Shown here piece after piece: positions 7,734-16,205 of a stretch of 33,846 nt of DNA. Location of the stretch: assembly GCF_001758225.1 (NCBI RefSeq), contig NZ_MAST01000028.1, positions 1 through 33,846 of the forward strand, given 5' to 3'. Every line of letters starts with the position of its first letter. The first letter of the stretch is position 1. The notes under the pieces are model-generated. The model was not told where the DNA came from, made no database searches, and saw only the letters and a list, made by a program, of their open reading frames with translations. The translations under genes and the position numbers were made by a program. Source of the DNA: Humibacillus sp. DSM 29435. GTDB lineage: Bacteria > Actinomycetota > Actinomycetes > Actinomycetales > Dermatophilaceae.

Positions 7734-10667
7734 TCAGGAGAGTCTTCGGGTGACCTGGGGTGAGCGACGCACGGCGAGCCAGGCGAAGGCCGCAGCAATG
7801 AGCGGCACGAGCACGACCGGCGCGACGATCTGCAGCCACGGGATCACGACGAACGGCCCGATGGTGGTTTCAGAGGTGCCGTCGAACCCGTTGACGACGG
7901 TGGTGGCCCGGGCGATGGCGATCCCGGGGATCAACCCGACCGCCGCGCCGATGAGGGCGCCCAGGGCGGCGAGGTGCAGGGCCTGGGAGGCGGCCATCCT
8001 GCGCCGGGTGCCGCGGGTCGCCCCCACGGCCGCGAGGGTGCCCATCAGCGGCTGCTGCTCGGCCAGCGAGAGCGCCGTCGAGACGAAGGTGGCCACGAGC
8101 ACGAGCAGTGTCACCACACCGATGAGCGCGAGCACGACGGGAAGGTCTCCGCGCTGGAACCCGCGTTCGACGTAGATGTCGGCCTGGTCGAAGCGCCCGT
8201 CCATCACGGTCTGAAGCCGCTCCCGGGTGGCCTCGTCGACGGCCCCGTCGGGGGAGGAGAACATGACTGAGTCGGGCGTGCTCGTCCACCCCAGCCGGGC
8301 AATCGCCTCCGAGGAGATGGCCGCGCTGATGCCGGTGCTGGTCTGCAGGCGGATGAACTGGGGGGCGGGAACGCGCAGGGCGGGAACCCTGGTCTCGGTC
8401 GGCGATCCGGTGGCGGTGAACTCCATCGACATCGGGTCGCGGGTGCCCGACAGGGTCGCGAAAGTGACGGCACCGTCGGTCACGTCGACGGTCGCGGTGG
8501 GGGACACCTCCAGCGTGGCGTGGCGCGGCGCCTGGGGGAAGGTGGCCGGGTCGGGCAGCACGATGGCACCGTTCGCGACGGCGAGCGACTGGGCCGGGTC
8601 GAGCTGAAGCGCGGCGTCGAGCTCGACCGCCGGCAGCACCCGCACCTGCCCGCCACCGAAGCCGTCACTCGAAAGCGATTGGCACTCGGCGTCGACCGTC
8701 GACGAGAACGGATCGGCCAGGGCCTGCGCCACGGAGCAGCCTTGCCGCACCGCCATGACTCGCTGCGAGACGGGAGGGTCGGTGCCCGCGGAGGGCGGCG
8801 TGTACTGGTAAGGGTTGCCGAGCAACGCCGCGTGCATCACCCGGAGGCCTGGGGCGGCAGCGTGGATGACATCGACCATCACGTCTTGGGCCGCAGCGTC
8901 ACCAGAGCCGGAGTAGTCGCGCACGAGCCCTGTTCCCACAGCGACCTCCGGCACATAGGTGTCAGCCCGTTTTGCCGTGTCGGAGGCCAGCCCGATGCAC
9001 GCCACCGAGAACAGCGCCGTGGTGGCCAGCACGGCGGCCACGGTCGGTGCGGTGCGTGCCCGCTGTCGAGCCGAGTCGCGGGCCGCCATCCGCATGGTCA
9101 GGGGTAGGCGTCCGGCCAGTCGAGCGGAAGCCACGAGCAGAGCCGGCACCAGGCACAGGGCGCCGAGGGTGAGCACGACACTGCCGATGAGGAACGCCGT
9201 CACCGAGATGCCGTTGTCGCTCACCGTCTGGGTGAGGGCGGTCAGGGCGCCGACGCCGCAGAGCACCAGCCCGACGACCAGGAGTCGGTGGCGTAGCGGG
9301 CGGCTCACCTCCTGCCCCCGCAGCACTCGCACGATGTCGAGACGGCCGAGGGAGCGGGCCGGGATCAGGGCCGCCACCACGGCGCTCACCAGGGCGGCCC
9401 CGATGACCAGGCCCAGCAGCGACCACGGAACGTCGACGGGGGAGTAGGCGAGGTCGAGGAAGGGCCGCAGACGCAACGACCGAAGACCGAGGAAGGCCCC
9501 CAGACCCAGTGCGGCTCCGGCCACGGCGGCGAGCGAACCCAGCACCACCGCCTGCCCGAGCACGAACCGTCGCACCTGGGCCGCCGTGCCGCCGTTGGCC
9601 GCCGCCAGGGCCAGGGTGCGACGCTGTCGGCTGGCGCTGACGGCAAAGGCGGGGCCGGCGAGCAGGGTGGTGGTGAGGAGCAGCCCACCCGAGGCGGCCG
9701 CGATCGCCGCGGCGAGGGCCCGGGTTCCGTCGCCCACGGACATTTCGGGGTTCAGAAGGGCTATCTCGCCGGGCGGCAGGCTGGTGACTGCCTTGCTCGA
9801 GACCAGCAGGGCGTAGCGGTTGATCCGCTGCACCGTGGGCCAGTCGATGGGTTTGGCGTCGGTCACCAGCCAAGCGGACGGAGTGCCGTCGAAGGGCACG
9901 ACCACTGCGGCGGGGGAAACCGAGCCGCCCCATGCGCCGCCCGTCACGGCCTCCGCGACGCCCACCACGCTGAGACCCGGAACCGCCGGCCCGTCGGACG
10001 CACCGCCACTCACTGCTGGCCGCTCGCCCCCGACCCTCGCGAGATCGAGGCGGCCCGACGTCGGCAGGCCGAGATCGGCGCCGTAGGGCGTCACCACCAC
10101 CTCTTGGTCGCCCACGGGCCACCGGCCGCCGAGCAGGTGGGCACGTTCGCCGAGGTCGGTGCCGGGAGTCAGGCTGATGGCCAGCGCAGGAACCGAGATG
10201 CGGGTGCCGTCAACCTGCGCCCGCAGGTCTTGGCTCTCGAAGGGGATGGCCGTGCCGCCGACGAGGGTCGAGATGGCCGCAGTCGGGTTCGTACCGAAAC
10301 CCGGAACGGTCACGGCCGCCGGTGAGTCTGATCCCGTACCCCAGCCGCCACCGGCCGGGTCCTGTTCGATGGCCTCCGATCCGCTCGGGCCGGAAACCAC
10401 CGCCACACCGGTGCCGTAGAGGTAGGGCGCCTCCTCCTGGCTCGTCACGTCGGCGGTCATGGCCAAGGTGGCGCCGAAGGCGAGCAGCATGACCGGCAGC
10501 CCGATCATCAGCATTATCAACGCGCTTCGACCACGGTGCCGGCGCACGTCACGGCGGGCCAGCCGCAGCGCCACCCGCCACCCCGCCCACCACTGCGACC
10601 TCCGAGACGGTTCGGGCCGGGTGCCGCTCTCTGGGTGGTCGACCTCGCGGTCGATGGTGGCCGTCAT
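7734..10667 (-). CDS. ABC transporter permease, FtsX/MacB type
   Basis: 977 residues. The layout is that of a long FtsX-family permease: a first helix near residues 50-75 ('ALIMLMIGLPVMLLAFGATLAMTAD'), a large extracytoplasmic domain of about 250 residues, a middle block of helices ('LAAAIAAASGGLLLTTTLLAGPAFAVSASRQRRTLALAAANG'), a second large external domain, and a C-terminal FtsX domain ('LPVVLALIGVVTLLVLVATFVSTALSLAEQQPLMGTLAAVGATRGTRRRMAASQA'). Such transporters move lipids or peptides out of the membrane, or act as mechanotransducers, rather than importing solutes. ATG 10667 lies 24 bp after the ATPase gene. The Arg-rich cytoplasmic N-terminus before helix 1 would face the ATPase. Substrate cannot be read from the sequence. 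Confidence 0.93.
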   Translation of the reverse strand: MTATIDREVDHPESGTRPEPSRRSQWWAGWRVALRLARRDVRRHRGRSALIMLMIGLPVMLLAFGATLAMTADVTSQEEAPYLYGTGVAVVSGPSGSEAIEQDPAGGGWGTGSDSPAAVTVPGFGTNPTAAISTLVGGTAIPFESQDLRAQVDGTRISVPALAISLTPGTDLGERAHLLGGRWPVGDQEVVVTPYGADLGLPTSGRLDLARVGGERPAVSGGASDGPAVPGLSVVGVAEAVTGGAWGGSVSPAAVVVPFDGTPSAWLVTDAKPIDWPTVQRINRYALLVSSKAVTSLPPGEIALLNPEMSVGDGTRALAAAIAAASGGLLLTTTLLAGPAFAVSASRQRRTLALAAANGGTAAQVRRFVLGQAVVLGSLAAVAGAALGLGAFLGLRSLRLRPFLDLAYSPVDVPWSLLGLVIGAALVSAVVAALIPARSLGRLDIVRVLRGQEVSRPLRHRLLVVGLVLCGVGALTALTQTVSDNGISVTAFLIGSVVLTLGALCLVPALLVASARLAGRLPLTMRMAARDSARQRARTAPTVAAVLATTALFSVACIGLASDTAKRADTYVPEVAVGTGLVRDYSGSGDAAAQDVMVDVIHAAAPGLRVMHAALLGNPYQYTPPSAGTDPPVSQRVMAVRQGCSVAQALADPFSSTVDAECQSLSSDGFGGGQVRVLPAVELDAALQLDPAQSLAVANGAIVLPDPATFPQAPRHATLEVSPTATVDVTDGAVTFATLSGTRDPMSMEFTATGSPTETRVPALRVPAPQFIRLQTSTGISAAISSEAIARLGWTSTPDSVMFSSPDGAVDEATRERLQTVMDGRFDQADIYVERGFQRGDLPVVLALIGVVTLLVLVATFVSTALSLAEQQPLMGTLAAVGATRGTRRRMAASQALHLAALGALIGAAVGLIPGIAIARATTVVNGFDGTSETTIGPFVVIPWLQIVAPVVLVPLIAAAFAWLAVRRSPQVTRRLS

Positions 10668-10691
10668 CGCTCTGCCCTCATGATGCGGCCC

Positions 10692-11501
10692 TCATCGGGT
10701 GCTCGGCTCGAGCAGCGTGTCGGCGGTGTCGGGGTCGCCGGTCGTGTCGACGACGACTCCGTCGCGCAGAAACACGACCCGGTCGGCCCAGGCGGCGTGC
10801 CGAGCCTCGTGGGTGACGAGCAGACCGGCGGCGCCGTCGTCGACCCGTTGGCGCAGCACCCGCAGCACGCCCTCGCCGGTCGTCGAGTCGAGGGCGCCGG
10901 TGGGCTCGTCGGCGAGCACCAGCTGACGTGACCCGACCAGGGCTCTGGCGATCGCGACCCGCTGTTGCTGACCGCCCGACATCTGGTCGGGGTAGCGGTC
11001 GGCCAGCTCACGCAGGCCCAGCTGGTCGAGGGCGTCGAGGGCGTTGCGCCGTGACCGGCTCACCGAGTCGCCGTCGAGCTCGAGGGGCAGGCCGATGTTC
11101 TCGGCCGCGGTGAGGCTCGGAATGAGGTTGAGGTCCTGGAAGACGACCCCGACCTGGCGACGACGCAGCCTGGCCAGGTCGCGGGGGCGAAGCCCGCCGA
11201 GGTCGATGCCGGCGATGCGCACCGCACCGCTCGTGGCCCGGTCGAGACCGCCGGCGAGGTTGAGCAGGGTCGACTTGCCCGACCCGCTCGGGCCCATCAC
11301 CGCGACGAGCTCGCCGCTGCGTACTCGAAGTGTCACCCCGTCGAGCGCCTTCACGGCCGTCTCGCCCTCGCCGTGCACCCGCGTGACGTTCTCGAGCTCG
11401 AGCAGAGGCGGCCGAGCCGCTGCCCCTCCAGCCTGCGCCCTCGCGTCATCCGGTTCACCGGGCACGACCGGCGCGGCCCCTGACCGCTGCCCGCCGGTCA
11501 T
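10692..11501 (-). CDS. ABC transporter ATP-binding protein, MacB/LolD type
   Basis: 269 residues. Walker A is 'GPSGSGKST', the Q-loop lies in 'VGVVFQDLNLIPSLTAAENIGLPLEL', the signature is 'MSGGQQQRVAIARAL', Walker B is 'LVLADEPTGALDS' and the H-loop His is in 'LLVTHEARHAAWADRVVFLRDGVV'. The GALDS and 'GTWxGR'-type features place it with the LolD/MacB/FtsE group that pairs with FtsX-like permeases, and the next gene is exactly such a permease. The first 30 residues are an Ala/Gly/Pro-rich extension not needed for function. The ATG (11501) overlaps the padR stop by four bases (ATGA), giving translational coupling with its presumed repressor. Confidence 0.96.
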   Translation of the reverse strand: MTGGQRSGAAPVVPGEPDDARAQAGGAAARPPLLELENVTRVHGEGETAVKALDGVTLRVRSGELVAVMGPSGSGKSTLLNLAGGLDRATSGAVRIAGIDLGGLRPRDLARLRRRQVGVVFQDLNLIPSLTAAENIGLPLELDGDSVSRSRRNALDALDQLGLRELADRYPDQMSGGQQQRVAIARALVGSRQLVLADEPTGALDSTTGEGVLRVLRQRVDDGAAGLLVTHEARHAAWADRVVFLRDGVVVDTTGDPDTADTLLEPSTR

Positions 11502-12106
11502 GCCCGGTCTCCTATCGGCCGCGTGCTGGCTGGTTCGGGCTCAGCCGACACCGACACCGATACCGGGCCCAGCGGCATCCCAGCGGCTCGCGCAAGGCGA
11601 GCCTCGACGTGGTCGAGCCACCGAGCCTCCGCTTCCGCCGCGAAGAGGTGGTTCTCGAGCACCAGCGACCAGGCGAGGTCGCGCCTGTCGACGGGTTCGT
11701 CGGCCCGGGCTTTCAGGCGGGTGAGGTCACGCAGGTGCTTCAGGGTCGCCGTGCGCTGGGTCTGCACCACACGTGGCACGTCGATGCCCGGCAGGGTCAC
11801 GGCCAGCGCCAGCTTGATGACGAGCTCGTCTCGCGGGGTCGCCTCACGGGCGACCGGCGTGATCCACCAGCGGGAGATCTCGGCTCGGCCCGAGTCGGTC
11901 AGGGCGTAGGCGATGCGACCCTCGTCGTCGGCGCCTCCGAGCGGCTCGACGAAGCCGTCGCGCTCGAGCCGGGCAAGGGTGGTGTAGACCTGACCGACGT
12001 TGAGCGGCCAGGTGCCTCCGGTGCGGGCCTCGAACTCCGCCCTGAGGCGGGCTCCGTACATCGGCTCCTGGGCGAGTAGCGCCAGCAACCCCTGTTTGAC
12101 CGACAT
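11498..12106 (-). CDS. PadR-family transcriptional regulator
   Basis: 202 residues. The N-terminal winged helix is a clear PadR domain: 'VKQGLLALLAQEPMYGARLRAEFEARTGGTWPLNVGQVYTTLARLERDGFVEP', followed by the wing 'DEGRIAYALTDSGRAEISRWW'. The C-terminal helical part ('RTATLKHLRDLTRLKARADE...ENHLFAAEAEARWLDHVEARLAR') fits a Vir_act_alpha_C-type dimerisation domain. The start at 12106 has AGGAG five to six bases upstream. It heads the ABC-GT87 operon, and its stop overlaps the ATPase start. PadR proteins are usually repressors of efflux or stress transporters released by small hydrophobic ligands, and autoregulation is common. The two inverted repeats just upstream fit this. Confidence 0.95.
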   Translation of the reverse strand: MSVKQGLLALLAQEPMYGARLRAEFEARTGGTWPLNVGQVYTTLARLERDGFVEPLGGADDEGRIAYALTDSGRAEISRWWITPVAREATPRDELVIKLALAVTLPGIDVPRVVQTQRTATLKHLRDLTRLKARADEPVDRRDLAWSLVLENHLFAAEAEARWLDHVEARLARAAGMPLGPVSVSVSAEPEPASTRPIGDRA

Positions 12107-12118
12107 TCCCACTCCTCT

Positions 12119-12174
12119 ATACCGAGTATCATCTGCGTGAAGAGCAAGGTATACCGGGTATTCCCAGAGGTCAA
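12119..12174 (-). promoter_or_regulatory. padR operon promoter with two candidate PadR operators
   Basis: Two copies of ATACC-G-RGTAT lie upstream of padR. The copy at 12151-12161 is a perfect inverted repeat (ATACC/GGTAT); the copy at 12119-12129 has one mismatch. Their centres are 32 bp apart, about three helical turns. Reading leftwards on the minus strand, TTGACC (12169-12174) and TATACC (12148-12153) are spaced 15 bases and could be -35 and -10 boxes, so the perfect repeat would sit inside the promoter. The motif differs from the ATGT-N8-ACAT operator of Bacillus PadR. The call rests on symmetry, position and phasing. Confidence 0.6.
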
Positions 12175-12242
12175 CCACCGAAAGACCGGGGAGTCGTCGT
12201 CGATCGGGCGGCAACCAGCCGTGGCCGTCTCCGGTGGTGGGC

Positions 12243-13373
12243 TCAGTCCAGGTGCTTGGCGATGAATGCCTCGGACCGCCGGATCGAGAGCGGCCACTGC
12301 GAGGTCATCGTGTGCTGCTGGCCCGGATACACGTAGTAGCTCACCGTCTTTCCCGCCGCCTTCAAGGCGGCCACGGTCTGCTGGCTCCAGGCGATCGGGC
12401 ACTCCTCGTCGGCGGTGCCGTGATGGATCATGAGCGGGTCCTGGATGCGAGCGAAGAACGTGCGCGGGCTGACCGCGGCCCAGTTGGCCGGTTGCTGCTC
12501 AGGCGTGCCGAGCCGGGCGATCACTGCGTCGGCGACCTTCGAGCGGGACCTGACAGGTCGAACCCACCTGTCGAAGTTGTCGACGGCATCCGAGCTCACA
12601 GGGGCGTACGCCACGGCCGCCTTGAAGAGCCCGGGTCTTACGACGAGGGCGTTGTACACCACCCCGCCACCCATCGAGCGGCCCACCAGGGCGATGCGGT
12701 CGGGGTCGACCCGCGGCTCCTGCTTCAGCGCGAGCGCGGCGTTGATGGTGTCGACGGTGTAGCCGAGGCGCAGCTCCGACTCATCCTGCGGGTCCTTGCT
12801 CGACCGGGCGTGGTTGCGGTAGTCGACGTGCAGGGTGACGTAACCCTGGCGGGCGAGGTAGTCGCGCTCGCGCAGCATCGTCTGCCCGTTCGTGTACTCG
12901 AGCGGGTCGACGTAGCCGTGCGCGAGCACCACAGCCGGAAAGGGCCCCTTGCCCCGGGGGATGTTGATGCGGCCCGAGATCGTCAACCCATCCCCGCGGT
13001 AGGTCGCGTAGTACTGGCGGTACGCGCTGGTGCTCCCTCGCTCGGCGCCGAGCGTGAGCCCGCTTCCGTCGTAGTTCCGGTCGATGAGCGCCTGGATCGA
13101 CACCGGGTTCGGTGCCGTGGTGGGTGGTGCTGGGCTCACCGTCGTCGCGGCTGGACGGGGGGATGCCGGTGTCGCCGGTGACCGTGCGCCTGCGGAACCG
13201 GAAGGAACCGGCTGCGTCGGCTCGCTACCGGCCGTCGATGTCGGCGATGTCGGCGATGTCGGCGATGTCGGCACGGAAGTGGCGGTGCCGGGGGCTCCCG
13301 TGCAGCCGGCCAGCGCCAGCCCCGCGAGCCCGACGGCACAGGCCAGTCGGAGTGGTCTTCGAGGTCGGGGCAC
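12243..13373 (-). CDS. Secreted lipoprotein alpha/beta hydrolase (S9 peptidase/dienelactone hydrolase-like)
   Basis: 376 residues from GTG 13373, chosen because it gives a compact lipoprotein signal 'PRPRRPLRLACAVGLAGLALAGC' with the lipobox Cys at residue 24; a GTG at 13409 would overlap the preceding gene. A long Ser/Pro/Thr linker follows, then an alpha/beta hydrolase domain. The nucleophile is the Ser of 'ALVGRSMGGGVVYNAL', the acid the Asp of 'HHGTADEECPIAW' and the base the His of 'YPGQQHTM'. The oxyanion region is 'VVLAHGYVDPLEYTNG'. It is expected to be anchored outside the membrane and to cleave peptides or esters. It lies ten bases downstream of a small membrane-protein gene on the same strand. 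Confidence 0.88.
   Translation of the reverse strand: MPRPRRPLRLACAVGLAGLALAGCTGAPGTATSVPTSPTSPTSPTSTAGSEPTQPVPSGSAGARSPATPASPRPAATTVSPAPPTTAPNPVSIQALIDRNYDGSGLTLGAERGSTSAYRQYYATYRGDGLTISGRINIPRGKGPFPAVVLAHGYVDPLEYTNGQTMLRERDYLARQGYVTLHVDYRNHARSSKDPQDESELRLGYTVDTINAALALKQEPRVDPDRIALVGRSMGGGVVYNALVVRPGLFKAAVAYAPVSSDAVDNFDRWVRPVRSRSKVADAVIARLGTPEQQPANWAAVSPRTFFARIQDPLMIHHGTADEECPIAWSQQTVAALKAAGKTVSYYVYPGQQHTMTSQWPLSIRRSEAFIAKHLD
13237..13272. repeat. Four tandem copies of a 9-bp unit in the lipoprotein linker
   Basis: GATGTCGGC is repeated four times without change. On the coding (minus) strand this encodes repeated Ser-Pro-Thr triplets in the flexible linker between the lipobox and the hydrolase domain. 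The unit length keeps the frame, so slippage would only change linker length. Confidence 0.9.
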
Positions 13374-13383
13374 GGGGCTCGTG

Positions 13384-13587
13384 TCAGCCGCGGTCGCGCC
13401 CGCGGTCACGGTCTCGGGTCGGCATGTCCTGCCCGGCCACCAGCTGTCGGCCGAAGGCCCAGTACGCGCCCAGCAGCATGCTGACCACTACCCCCAGAGC
13501 AGTCGGCCAGTTGGCCATGCTGACCAGCACCCAGACCGCTCCGGTCAGGATCGAGAGGATTCCACCAATGGCGTTTGCCTTCTGCAT
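13384..13587 (-). CDS. Small two-helix membrane protein of unknown function
   Basis: 67 residues. Two hydrophobic segments are visible, 'IGGILSILTGAVWVLVSMA' and 'TALGVVVSMLLGAYWAF', separated by a short turn and followed by a strongly charged tail of alternating Arg and Asp (RDRDRGRDRG). ATG 13587 has AGGAG six bases upstream, which supports translation. It sits just ahead of the lipoprotein hydrolase gene, ten bases apart, so the pair is probably one transcript. No family is recognised; the Arg-Asp tail would face the cytoplasm by the positive-inside rule. Confidence 0.75.
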   Translation of the reverse strand: MQKANAIGGILSILTGAVWVLVSMANWPTALGVVVSMLLGAYWAFGRQLVAGQDMPTRDRDRGRDRG

Positions 13588-13685
13588 GACGATCTCCTGT
13601 GGTCGGGTGCTGGCGATGCTACGCGGATGTTGCCGTCATCGGGTCAGGCGAGCCGGAGACCTTTCCGGGTGGCTGCTGGCCGAGG

Positions 13686-14807
13686 TCAGACCACGAGGGT
13701 GGCGGCGCCTTCCAGGGTCATCCACGCCTGCAGCTGGGTCGAGAGCTCGATCGTCTGGCCCGGTGGCTGGCGCTCGGCGGCGGGCAGAGCGGCATCCGGC
13801 GAGAAGACGCCGGCCCATCGCCCGTCGGGGAGCGTGCGCTCGTCGCGCCCGAGCCAGAAGCCGTCGCCCGTGTCGAGCACGAGTCGACGGGCCGTCGAGC
13901 GGGCCTCGCCGTCAAGGGACCGATGGTTCGCGGCCAGCGCCAGGTAGCGAACGAGGATGCCGGTGAACAGCCCGCCGTCGTCGCCGCCGTGGGTCAGCAA
14001 CGGACGCCGGTCTGCCTGCGGCGCTGTGAGATGGGTCGCGACCGCGTTCACGACCCGGCCGGCCCGCTCCAGGCTGGTGTCGTCGCCCAGGGTGAGCAGG
14101 GCGCCGAGCATCGTTCCCTGGTTGTAGGTGTAGACATCGGTGACCACCTGCTCGCCACCGGCAGTGAGGCGGATGCCGTCGAGGAAGAGGCCGGTGTCAT
14201 TGGCCAGCAGTCGGGCGTAGACCCAGTCGACGAGGAGCCGGGCTGTGTCGAGGTCGCCACTGCGGGCCAGGTGCAGCGCCGCCGGGCCGGTGGCCGGAAC
14301 GTTCTTGAAGTCGCGAGCCGTGTTCCAGTAGAGGCCACCGCCGAGGTCGCCGGTCATCGCCGAACGCAACCGGGCGGTCAGGGCCCGGTCAGCCACCCGA
14401 AGGCGGCGGCGCGAACGAGCACCGGGCAACCGGCCCGTCAGCAGACGCAGCCGGTCGATGGCGAGCGCGAGCCAGGCCATGTCGTCGTAGTAGCGGTTGG
14501 TGAACCGTCCGACATTGCGCACCCTGATCGTCGCCACGAGCCGGTTGCCGAGACCGGCGTGCTCGAGGGCGCCGCGGTGGTCTCCTGACCGCAGCAGCCG
14601 CAGCCCCGCGTCGACGATCGCATCGAGGTAGTGCGCCTGCCACCAGTAGTTCCACGAGCCTCCGACGAAGTGTGGCGAAGGGTGGGCGACGTGCGCGAGG
14701 TGGGTGAACGGCATCCCGACCAGGCGGGTACCGAACAGCACGCCGACCGAGCGCTCAGCCTCGGCGGCCCGGGCGTCGGCGTCGGTCGGAACGGGGTCGG
14801 CGGCCAC
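13686..14807 (-). CDS. Glycoside hydrolase family 76 (alpha-1,6-mannanase-like) protein
   Basis: 373 residues from GTG 14807. The repeated helix-hairpin pattern and the motif 'RFTNRYYDDMAWLALAIDRL' are diagnostic of GH76; D108 and D109 are the paired catalytic aspartates of this endo-alpha-1,6-mannanase family. Further landmarks are 'GGLYWNT', 'VYTYNQGTMLGALL' and the His/Gly-rich 'LTHGGDDGGLFTGILVRYLALAAN'. No signal peptide is seen, so this copy is likely cytoplasmic or leaves by an unknown route, unusual for an enzyme acting on extracellular mannan. Actinobacteria make alpha-1,6-mannose cores in lipomannans, and a GT87-type mannosyltransferase gene lies nearby. It diverges from the sigma factor gene with 68 bp between them. 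Confidence 0.9.
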   Translation of the reverse strand: MAADPVPTDADARAAEAERSVGVLFGTRLVGMPFTHLAHVAHPSPHFVGGSWNYWWQAHYLDAIVDAGLRLLRSGDHRGALEHAGLGNRLVATIRVRNVGRFTNRYYDDMAWLALAIDRLRLLTGRLPGARSRRRLRVADRALTARLRSAMTGDLGGGLYWNTARDFKNVPATGPAALHLARSGDLDTARLLVDWVYARLLANDTGLFLDGIRLTAGGEQVVTDVYTYNQGTMLGALLTLGDDTSLERAGRVVNAVATHLTAPQADRRPLLTHGGDDGGLFTGILVRYLALAANHRSLDGEARSTARRLVLDTGDGFWLGRDERTLPDGRWAGVFSPDAALPAAERQPPGQTIELSTQLQAWMTLEGAATLVV

Positions 14808-14875
14808 GCTCCGACGCTACCGCGAGTGCGCTCGCTGCACCTTTGCGCGCGCCTGCTGTGTCAGGCTCACCCGCT

Positions 14876-16114
14876 ATGGAGACGGGCGACCGGGCGGTCG
14901 AGGACCTGTGGCGACGGCTGGCGCCCCAGGTCATCGGCGCCCTGGTTCGCCGCTACGGCTGGTTCGACCTGGCCGAGGACGCCACCCAGGAGGCGCTGCT
15001 CGCGGCCTCGACCCAGTGGCCCGACCAGGGTGTGCCCGATGACCCGCGGGCGTGGCTGATCACGGTGGCCTCCCGGCGACTGATCGACCATCTGCGCAGC
15101 GAGGAGGCGCGCGCTCGCCGCGAGGCCCACGTCGCGCAGCGCACGGCCACGGTCGAGCTTGCCTCCCCCGCAGTCGATCTCACGCGCAGCGACGATGACG
15201 ACACCCTGGTCATGTTGTTCCTCTGCTGCCACGACACGCTCACCACCGCGTCGCAGATCGTCCTGACCCTGCGCGCGGTGGGCGGGCTGACGACCGCTGA
15301 GATCGCCGCCGCGTTCCTCGTGCCCGAGTCGACGATGGCGCAGCGGATCAGTCGGGCCAAGTCGAGCATCAGGGCGTCGGGGGCAGCGTTCCGGATGCCG
15401 TCCGCACCCGAACGCGTACACCGGATGCCGGCCGTGCTGCGTGTTCTCTACCTGATCTTCAACGAGGGGTACACGGCCACCTTCGGGGCAGAGCTGCAAC
15501 GACTCGACCTCAGTACCGAGGCGATTCGGCTGACCCGCCAGCTGCTGAGGCTGCTGCCCGAAGACGGCGAGGTCGCCGGCCTGCTCGCCCTCATGCTGCT
15601 CACCGACTCGAGACGCGGAGCGCGAACCACGCCTGAAGGCCGACTGGTGCCGCTCGAGGAGCAGAACCGCGAGAGCTGGCACACGGCGTCTGCAGACGAA
15701 GGCGTGGCCCTGGTCACCGGCGCGCTCCGCAGAGCCACCCTCGGGAGCTACCAGGTTCAGGCGGCCATTGCCGCCGTGCACGCCGAGGCTTCCACCGCGG
15801 CGCAGACCGACTGGGCTCAGATCGTGGCTCTCTACGACCTGCTGCGACACCTCGACCCGAGCCCCATGGTCGATCTCAACCGGGCCGTGGCGGTCGGGAT
15901 GGCGAGCGGCGCACCGGCGGGGCTGGCCGCGCTGGCTGAGGCCAACGCGTCGGGGCGGCTGGACCGCCACCATCGCCTCCACGCGGTGCACGCTCACCTG
16001 CTCGAGATGGTCGGTGACCTCGAGCCTGCCCGGGCGGCCTACCGACGCGCGGCTAGGCTCACCACGAGCCGCCCGGAGCAGCGCTATCTGCAGGAGCGGG
16101 CCGACCGGCTGTGA
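14876..16114 (+). CDS. ECF42-like extracytoplasmic-function sigma factor with C-terminal extension
   Basis: 412 residues, twice the size of a simple ECF sigma. Residues about 1-90 form the sigma-2 domain ('RYGWFDLAEDATQEALLAAS', 'DPRAWLITVASRRLIDHLRSEEARAR'). Residues about 110-170 form sigma-4 ('LTTAEIAAAFLVPESTMAQRISRAKSSIR'). The rest is the helical extension typical of the ECF42 group ('RVHRMPAVLRVLYLIFNEGYTA', 'VDLNRAVAVGMASGAPAGLAAL'), which resembles TPR repeats and regulates the sigma core in place of an anti-sigma factor. ECF42 genes are usually beside a DGPF/YCII-like gene; none is present here. Neighbours are a divergent GH76 gene and, downstream, the asparaginase. Start ATG 14876 has no strong ribosome site. 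Confidence 0.93.
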   Translation: METGDRAVEDLWRRLAPQVIGALVRRYGWFDLAEDATQEALLAASTQWPDQGVPDDPRAWLITVASRRLIDHLRSEEARARREAHVAQRTATVELASPAVDLTRSDDDDTLVMLFLCCHDTLTTASQIVLTLRAVGGLTTAEIAAAFLVPESTMAQRISRAKSSIRASGAAFRMPSAPERVHRMPAVLRVLYLIFNEGYTATFGAELQRLDLSTEAIRLTRQLLRLLPEDGEVAGLLALMLLTDSRRGARTTPEGRLVPLEEQNRESWHTASADEGVALVTGALRRATLGSYQVQAAIAAVHAEASTAAQTDWAQIVALYDLLRHLDPSPMVDLNRAVAVGMASGAPAGLAALAEANASGRLDRHHRLHAVHAHLLEMVGDLEPARAAYRRAARLTTSRPEQRYLQERADRL

Positions 16115-16205
16115 GCGACGCGCGGGCCAGGGCACCGGTCGCCTGTCTGGCCATCACAGCGGCGCTGCGACAGAGTTGACCGCACACGACTCTCGGAGGT
16201 AGCTG

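Noticed and set aside
6880-8175. 431-codon open frame on the plus strand
   Set aside because: Antisense to GT87 and the ABC permease; the sequence is rich in His, Gln, Glu and Gly, typical of a shadow frame.
10676-10693. CTCAT repeats between the ABC ATPase and permease genes as a further response-regulator site
   Set aside because: The two CTCAT units are not 11 bp apart and lack the GATGAG-N6-CTCATC core. They lie inside an operon and partly in coding sequence.
14867-16135. 422-codon open frame on the minus strand
   Set aside because: Antisense to the sigma factor, whose sigma-2 and sigma-4 domains are unmistakable on the plus strand.
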